This document shows positions 58,779-64,000 of a stretch of 64,000 nucleotides of DNA, piece by piece (the stretch's first letter is position 1; each line of letters begins with the position of its first letter). Origin of the DNA: Candidatus Aalborgicola danicus. Its GTDB lineage: Bacteria > Pseudomonadota > Gammaproteobacteria > Burkholderiales > Burkholderiaceae_C. Under the pieces are notes generated by a model that worked only from the letters and a program-made list of their open reading frames with translations, made no database searches and was not told where the DNA came from. Made by a program: the position numbers and the translations under genes. The DNA lies in assembly GCA_016703945.1 (NCBI GenBank), contig JADJBC010000004.1:7501-71500 (forward strand), given 5' to 3'.

Positions 58779-60368
58779 TCAATTCGGGCGATTGGTAACC
58801 ACGCGCCAGAATGCGCGCAACTTGCCCGTGAACGGCATACGATCATCGGACATCACTTCCAGAAAGTCGGACAAACGTTTGGAGCGGGCAATGGCAAACA
58901 GCACCATGCCGACAAAAAATGCGGTCGCCACCACACCGTGCAGCAACCGCTGCAATGGCGGCCCGTCACCAAAGGGAATGATGTTCATGCCAAAGTAGCC
59001 CGTGGTCATCGTGGCGATCAAGCCCAGGATGGTGATCACAGTCAGCCGCACCACGGTATTGGACTGGCGGCGCTGCGAGTCACTGTCCAGATAGTGGCTC
59101 ATCTCGCGGATTTCGTCGCGTACTTCGTCGTACAACGCGTCATTGCGCAGGTGGTTGGAGCAGATACGAAACGTGGCCTGCAGGTGCGGGCGCTCGGACA
59201 ACTCGTGGAACCAGTAGCGGTGGGTAAAGCGCAAAAAGGTCTCGAAATTGGAGCGGATGCGGCGCTTGAACTCGCGCACCGAATCGTCATTGCGAATATT
59301 CAGTGCGTTCACCGCCCCCACCAGCACATCCGAGAACACCAGCAAAGAGGCGCGGTGCAAATGGGCCAGCAAAAAGACCAGGAAATACTGGTGCCGGAAT
59401 TGCGCCAACACACCACGTTCGGCATCGGCGAAAAACCCCGAGGCACTGTCGCCCACCACGGTCAGTGCATTACCGGTGCAGATGAAACGGGTATTGGGGC
59501 CTGCGTCGGAGTCAGTCCAAAACCGGTCCTGGCAATACAAGGACGTGAAGTTGACAACTGTGGGATCGTTCACCGGCACCTGTTCATCGGGGTGCAAGGT
59601 GGCGGCCAGCCCCAGACGAACCCAGTCTTCGGTGCTGAGCTCACGGGGCCGGTCCACAGCCACGTAGGCCATGACCGGCATGCGGTGGTATTCGATCAGG
59701 CGATAACGCAGGTCACCCGGCTCGTCCGAATGGTCCAGCACCAAGGGGCGCAACAGGCAGGCCCAATGTTCTGAGATGCAGGGACTGCGGTGCTGGCCGA
59801 CAAACTGCAGGAATTTTTCCCGCCGCGCCGAGTCGGAGCGGGCGATCACCTGGCCGTCCACCCCCAGCAACTCGGTGGCGTGGGTGTTGTGCACACCGCC
59901 GCCGTCCACATCCCAACCGGAGGGGTAGGCGCGACCAAAACGAAACAAAATGTCGCGCACCGTGGCCAGCGGCAAGTCCGTGGCGCGTACTTCCACATTG
60001 AGCTGCACCAGATTCAGATCGTCAAAAAGTAGAATGTCCTTGCGGCGAAAAACATGCATGGGTGAACTGCCGGAATCGTCTTTGTCACTCGCGTGACGGA
60101 AGCGCCCCTCACCATACAGAAACCGCTGCACATAGGGCAGGAAGGACACAAATTCGCGGTAATGCCGCTCGCGAAACAGGCCCGGGTCTTCCGTAAATTC
60201 ATCGTCGATGCGGGTCCAACTGTGGCTGGCCTTGGCAGCTTCCAGTACCTCCCAGTGGCGCGCCTTATTGTCTTTGCCGGGCCGCGGTTCTATCTGCAAC
60301 GGCCAGACCAGGCTGGCGTGGAACAGCCGAACGCAGGGGTCTGAGGAATCGCTTTCTTGCTGGGTCAT
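58779..60368 (-). CDS. CorA-like divalent-cation transporter family protein
   Basis: The 529-residue product has a long soluble N-terminal domain and two C-terminal membrane helices. The CorA signature sits after the first (YFGMN, in ATMTTGYFGMNIIPFG). It is longer than classical CorA (316-370) owing to an extended cytoplasmic part. It probably moves Mg, Zn or similar ions as a pentamer, but this subgroup is little studied. ATG 60368 overlaps the holA stop by 4 bp, so the two are translationally coupled. Confidence 0.82.
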   Translation of the reverse strand: MTQQESDSSDPCVRLFHASLVWPLQIEPRPGKDNKARHWEVLEAAKASHSWTRIDDEFTEDPGLFRERHYREFVSFLPYVQRFLYGEGRFRHASDKDDSGSSPMHVFRRKDILLFDDLNLVQLNVEVRATDLPLATVRDILFRFGRAYPSGWDVDGGGVHNTHATELLGVDGQVIARSDSARREKFLQFVGQHRSPCISEHWACLLRPLVLDHSDEPGDLRYRLIEYHRMPVMAYVAVDRPRELSTEDWVRLGLAATLHPDEQVPVNDPTVVNFTSLYCQDRFWTDSDAGPNTRFICTGNALTVVGDSASGFFADAERGVLAQFRHQYFLVFLLAHLHRASLLVFSDVLVGAVNALNIRNDDSVREFKRRIRSNFETFLRFTHRYWFHELSERPHLQATFRICSNHLRNDALYDEVRDEIREMSHYLDSDSQRRQSNTVVRLTVITILGLIATMTTGYFGMNIIPFGDGPPLQRLLHGVVATAFFVGMVLFAIARSKRLSDFLEVMSDDRMPFTGKLRAFWRVVTNRPN

Positions 60369-61450
60369 AGCTTTTCCGCCCTCGTCTGCACCGCACACAG
60401 TGCGCACAACTGCAGGGCCAGCCGGTGCAAGGCCTGCCAACCGGAGGCTGGCCAGTCGGGTTGTTTCAGTCCTTTGACGATGCCATCCACCACATGGGCC
60501 GATTGCAGCAACTGCGACAACGCGGTATCCGACAAGCGCGGCAATACACGCTCGAACAGACGTTCACGCGGGCCCCAGATGCGCTGCTCACGCAGGGCCA
60601 TCGGCAAGGGGCGGCCCTGCGCAATAGCGTCTTTGACCCGTTTCAAGGCCCGAATGTCTTCGCTGAGCGTGTAGTGCACCAGCACCTCGGCCTCGCCTTC
60701 GGCCTGCAGACCGTCCAGCATGCGCTGCACCCGCAGGCTCTGCCCGGCCAGCACCGCTTCGCTGAGTTTGAACACGTCATACCGGGCCACATTGAGCACG
60801 GCACTTTCAACTTGCTTAAAACCCAACACGCCACCACCTGCGCCATCGACCGGGTACAGCAGGCCCAGCTTTTGGATTTCCTGGTGGGCGGCCAGTAAAT
60901 TGCCCTCCACCCGGTCGGCAAAAAACTGCAGGGTGCGCTGGCCTTCTTCACCCGCCGCTACACGCTGGCCTTGAACCGCCAGGCGCTGGGCAATCCACTG
61001 GGGCAATACCGCGCGCTCCACCGGGTCCACCTGCAGCGTGACGCCAAAACTCTCCAGCGCTGCAAACCAGGCGCTGGACTTGCTCATCTTGTCCATGCGC
61101 GGCAGCATCACAACTGTGAGGGTGCTGTCATTGCCCTGGGCCATCTCGGCCAACTGCTGCAAGGCGGTGCTGCCATCCTTGCCGGGTTTGCCCGACGGAA
61201 TACGGATTTCGACAATTTGTTTGTCGGCAAACAGGCTCAACGACCCGCCCGCGGCCAGCACTTCACTCCAGTCAAAGTGGGCGCCGGCAACGGTGTGGGA
61301 GGTGCGCTCGGTATAGCCCTGCTGCCGGGCGGTGGCGCGGATGGCGTCCAGCGCTTCCTGCTGCAACAGCGGTTCGTCTCCGTGAAGGGTGTACAGACTC
61401 TTGAGCCCGCGCTGCAAGTGGTGGACGAGTTGGTTGGCGGCGAGCTGCAT
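60365..61450 (-). CDS. holA: DNA polymerase III delta subunit
   Basis: The 361-residue product matches HolA: LYTLHGDEPLLQQEALDAIR with the N-terminal nucleotide-fold motif, DKMSKSSAWFAALESFG, RVEGNLLAAHQEIQKLGLL and VFKLSEAVLAGQ. It opens the beta clamp within the clamp-loader complex. The size is as expected (about 340-360). It is upstream of the CorA-like gene. No lptE or leuS gene, which often precede holA, lies in view on this side. Confidence 0.93.
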   Translation of the reverse strand: MQLAANQLVHHLQRGLKSLYTLHGDEPLLQQEALDAIRATARQQGYTERTSHTVAGAHFDWSEVLAAGGSLSLFADKQIVEIRIPSGKPGKDGSTALQQLAEMAQGNDSTLTVVMLPRMDKMSKSSAWFAALESFGVTLQVDPVERAVLPQWIAQRLAVQGQRVAAGEEGQRTLQFFADRVEGNLLAAHQEIQKLGLLYPVDGAGGGVLGFKQVESAVLNVARYDVFKLSEAVLAGQSLRVQRMLDGLQAEGEAEVLVHYTLSEDIRALKRVKDAIAQGRPLPMALREQRIWGPRERLFERVLPRLSDTALSQLLQSAHVVDGIVKGLKQPDWPASGWQALHRLALQLCALCAVQTRAEKL

Positions 61451-61565
61451 GGGCGCAGTTTAAATGCATGTGTTCGCCACTACACCGACCGTGGCGTTCG
61501 CCAAGCGCAAAGTGTCATTACGCAAATATATCCCCGGCAAACAGAATGAACAGGTGTGTCAACCG

Positions 61566-62222
61566 ATGAAATCTGGCACTGCGCCACACAGCGGCCACTT
61601 CCCGCTGGGCCAACTGTTGGTTGCCAATGGTCAAATTACCCTAGAGCAACTGGAAGATGCCTTGCACCGGCAAGCCCAATCGGGCAGGCGCCTCGGCGAT
61701 GAACTGGTTCGCGCCGGACATGCCAGCAAAAAACAAATTGATGAGGGTTTGCTGCTTCAACGCAAATTCATCGCCTACGCTCTGGCCGTGTCAGCGGGTC
61801 TGGCTCCGTTGGCACCCACCAACGCCATGGCAAGTCCAGCCGCGGCCATGGCCGTGTCGGCCATGGTCGTTGCCAACGCCAAACTTCGCATCGAGCACCA
61901 GGAAACGCAGCTCACGATCACCGCAGCGGACGTTGCGCGTGGGTATGTGCACGTTGCAGGAGCCTCTCGATTTTCTGTTCAGACCAATAGCCGCGCTGGC
62001 TACAGCTTGCAGTTTTCCCCCATTGGAAGTCTCTTTGCATCGGTTCAGGTGGATGGCCTGAGTAACCCGGTGCGGCTCGGACCGGATGGGGGCGCCATTG
62101 TCCAACGCGGCACGGTTATGGCAGAACTCTCTCACGAACTGAGTTTCCGCTTTCTGCTACGTGCCGACGCACAGCCCGGCACTTACGGCTGGCCACTGCA
62201 AATGTCAGTGCGCGCGCTGTAA
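61566..62222 (+). CDS. Tandem MshEN-type (T2SSE_N) domain fused to a membrane segment and fimbria-associated beta-domain
   Basis: The 218-residue product opens with two 24-residue motifs spaced 29 residues apart: PLGQLLVANGQITLEQLEDA...Q at 13-36 and RLGDELVRAGHASKKQIDEG...Q at 42-65. This is the known c-di-GMP-binding MshEN pattern (RLGxxLxxxGxIxxxxLxxALxxQ, five-residue spacer), with P in place of R in the first. A hydrophobic segment follows (about 69-83), then a beta-rich domain (VARGYVHVAGASRFSVQTNS). No ATPase is attached. A frame from 61464 would add 34 residues. It stands divergent from the convergent pilus gene cluster at 62.2 kb and suggests c-di-GMP input to it. Confidence 0.7.
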   Translation: MKSGTAPHSGHFPLGQLLVANGQITLEQLEDALHRQAQSGRRLGDELVRAGHASKKQIDEGLLLQRKFIAYALAVSAGLAPLAPTNAMASPAAAMAVSAMVVANAKLRIEHQETQLTITAADVARGYVHVAGASRFSVQTNSRAGYSLQFSPIGSLFASVQVDGLSNPVRLGPDGGAIVQRGTVMAELSHELSFRFLLRADAQPGTYGWPLQMSVRAL

Positions 62223-62225
62223 GGC

Positions 62226-62702
62226 TCAAAAGTTGACGGTTGCCGTGATGTTGTCACTGTAGGTTCCAGCGGCCGCGTCCTGCAACGCGGGAATCTGCCC
62301 AAAAATGTAAAAGTTCGAACTGGTGTTCTTGGTCGCAAACATGACACCGCTGGTGCCAGAGCCATCCCCCCAGACCACGCTGCGCCCTGCCGAGGTATAC
62401 AGGTTGTAATCCAAGGTGTTGGGGCCACTTTGCATTTTGCGCATGGCAAAGGTGTGGCTCTGGCCGGTGCTCAGCGTGACTTTAAACGGCCCACCGCCAC
62501 CTTTGCAGTCGACTCTGATGCTGCCAACACCAAAGTTATTGGGTAGTGTGGCGAAAATTTCGTAGTTGCCAAAGTTGACCGGCGCGCCCGAGGAGAAGGT
62601 GCAGGATGGCTTGGCGAGCAACGCTGGGGGCAAGACTGCGAGCAAGCCCGCGCAGACAACACGCCCTGCGAATTGGCATGCAACTGAATGGCGTCGGGTC
62701 AT
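62226..62702 (-). CDS. Spore coat protein U (SCPU)-domain pilin
   Basis: The 158-residue product has a signal peptide (cleavage near LLA-KPSC) and the SCPU domain: C-x(n)-FGNY start, SIRVDCKGGGGPFKVTLSTG, LDYNLYTSAGRSVVWGDG and SDNITATVNF end. SCPU proteins are subunits of Csu-type archaic chaperone-usher pili. Its ATG overlaps the usher gene stop. It is the last visible gene of the cluster and is convergent with the MshEN protein gene, 3 bp apart. Confidence 0.92.
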   Translation of the reverse strand: MTRRHSVACQFAGRVVCAGLLAVLPPALLAKPSCTFSSGAPVNFGNYEIFATLPNNFGVGSIRVDCKGGGGPFKVTLSTGQSHTFAMRKMQSGPNTLDYNLYTSAGRSVVWGDGSGTSGVMFATKNTSSNFYIFGQIPALQDAAAGTYSDNITATVNF

Positions 62703-64000
62703 GGCTTGAGCTCCTTACAGATGTAGACACCCAGGTCCGGTAATGGATCTGCCGAGGCTTGGTAATTGAAATCAAAACTACAGCGGTGATCCGTCCAACT
62801 AGCCCGCAATGCGTTGGTGGAGGCTAGCCCTGTCAGGTAGACCTCTCCGGCAAAGCCGACCGCAAATTCCGCATCGCTCCCGGCCAAGGTCACCGTCGCA
62901 CTGACCGGCAGTGGGCTTCCATCCTCCAGCGTGACGGTGAGCGTTGCGCCGTGCGCCCGGGTGATCGGGAACGTCACCTCCATGCCGCTGCGGTAGTAAG
63001 GCACCACTTCCACCTTGACGGCACCGATCTTTGCGTCCATGGGCACATCACGCTGGTCGATGGCGACCACGTTGACGTCGTAGGCACGCAAACGCGGCAG
63101 CAGCGCGTTGCCCTGCGCATCGGTGCGGCCGGCCGGCTGATTGTCCGTCAATACGCGCACATTGGGGTAGTCTGGAATCCGCGCCACCGCGAAACTGCCG
63201 TCAATCCGTCGACTGGAAAATGCGTCGCCGCCCAAGAATGCGAACCCACCCGACACGCCCATGCGTGTTGCCATGGCCCCTTGGTTCTCGGAGGCTTCCA
63301 CGCTGTAGGTGCCCCTGTTGTTCTGCAAGAAGAGCGCGGCTTCCTTCGTCCCTGCACGATCTGCGCGCAAGCGATAGCCGTAGCCCTCGCCAATGGGCAG
63401 GTTGCGCTGCAGCGTGGTGCTGACGTCGCTGCTGAAGTCGTTGCTGAAACCATTGGTATCGCCAGCGTTTGCACCACGGACCTGTTGTGCACTGACGCTG
63501 AGATTCCTGGATCGGTTCAACGGCATGCTCAGCAAGGCAAAGAGGGTGGTGCCGCTTTCACCGGCCATATCCCGCAGCGCAGCCACCGAGAGCGTTCCTA
63601 GCGTTCCCAATGAGACGCTATAGCTCAGCGTGGCAATGCGCGTATCGGCCTGGTCGCGGTTGCGTTGTTCAACATAGGCGATGCCCACGGAACCAAAGCG
63701 GCCAGCCGAATAACCCACATTGACACTGCTGGCCAAAACGGGGGGTAACGGGGGTGGTAAGGGGACACCTCCGCCGACGGCCCAACCTGGGCAAATCCAC
63801 TGCTGGCCCACTGCATTCTGGCGCCCACACTCCAAGGCTGGGCTTGGCGTTCAATTCCCAGCATCGCCATGCCACCATTGCCGCTTGGCCCATGACTGGC
63901 AACCAGATAGGAGCTGATCAAACCCACTTGCGGCAACAACAAGTCCCCACCAGCACCAGCGGTCGCCTGACCCGCCATGGCCTCGGCGTGGATTTCGCCG
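62699..64000 (-). pseudogene. Archaic (Csu-type) fimbrial usher, C-terminal part, frameshifted and cut by window edge
   Basis: Two frames together give the C-terminal part of an outer-membrane usher. Upstream (63625-64000) reads GEIHAEAMAGQATAG...SVGARMQWASSGFAQVG. From about 63765 the frame must change to reach LPPVLASSVNVGYSAGRFGS, followed by repeats such as IATLSYSVSLGTLG and the C-terminal domain (GQPAGRTDAQGNALLPRLRAY, ATVTLAGSDAEFAVGFAGEV). The shift lies within the G-rich stretch 63741-63764; one extra base in the G4 run 63761-63764 would repair it. Ushers export and anchor pilins. As it stands it is broken or mis-sequenced. Confidence 0.8.

Noticed and set aside
1..64000. rRNA, tRNA or CRISPR loci, and intact insertion sequences
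   Set aside because: I found no rRNA segment, tRNA-like cloverleaf, CRISPR array or transposase in any frame; a small tRNA could still be missed by eye.

Overview
The window is GC-rich chromosomal DNA of a betaproteobacterium, most likely a Comamonadaceae member related to Rhodoferax, Polaromonas or Acidovorax. This assignment is inferred from gene content and from two dispersed-repeat families I associate with that family, not from a marker gene. There are about 50 protein genes and no rRNA, tRNA or CRISPR array.

Layout. 1-9.3 kb: a MocR-type regulator (cut by the left edge) diverges from LysE and EamA exporters. A six-gene run follows: aminotransferase, GST, PhzF, MATE, VOC protein, threonine dehydratase-like enzyme. 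9.5-16.9 kb: a signalling block with a PAS-GGDEF-EAL protein (frameshifted), a degenerate receiver, a Crp/Fnr regulator, a bacteriohemerythrin, OmpW, and a NarL-type regulator with its hybrid kinase. 17.1-25.3 kb: a redox module. A PepSY protein, OmpR-type regulator and PhoQ-like kinase lie on the minus strand. A c-type cytochrome (SHP/DUF1924), diheme cytochrome, second PepSY protein and ferric-reductase-like flavocytochrome lie on the plus strand. The two operons carry near-identical promoter regions with 11-bp-periodic boxes. Four unrelated genes and a decayed second copy of the regulator/PepSY genes lie between them. 25.4-36.1 kb: a choice-of-anchor-I lipoprotein, a histidine phosphatase, a creatininase-family protein, DUF167, a DsbD/ScsB protein, a CoA-binding protein, hemE and priA. 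36.1-45 kb: amtB with a sigma-54 promoter, a large GGDEF-EAL protein and a 1126-residue FecR-TPR-barrel protein. 45-50 kb: an FGGY kinase, a GlpD-like oxidase and an alkyl-DHAP-synthase-like flavoprotein. 50-58.7 kb: a lipoprotein, an AraC regulator, a Uma2 protein, an AEC transporter, Rep helicase, a conserved hypothetical, a broken ccdAB-like module and proA. 58.8-64 kb: a CorA-like protein and holA, then a spore-coat-U/usher pilus cluster running off the right edge. That cluster has an adjacent protein with a tandem MshEN-type (c-di-GMP-binding) motif.

Most unusual observations. (1) A roughly 49-bp interspersed element occurs at least 11 times, always in the same orientation and often inside genes in a constant reading phase. 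In dsbD one copy encodes the signal-peptide core and another a membrane helix. In the MocR gene and proA the opposite strand of the element encodes hydrophilic insertions. (2) A second, GC-rich element lies inside phzF and contains a run of 26 G. (3) The redox module has duplicated promoters and a decayed regulator copy. (4) A membrane-anchored MshEN protein stands beside a chaperone-usher cluster, which suggests c-di-GMP control of those pili.

Caution. Three genes (the EAL protein, ccdB and the usher) are broken by single-base-type shifts in or next to homopolymers. With the G26 run, this raises the possibility of assembly errors.
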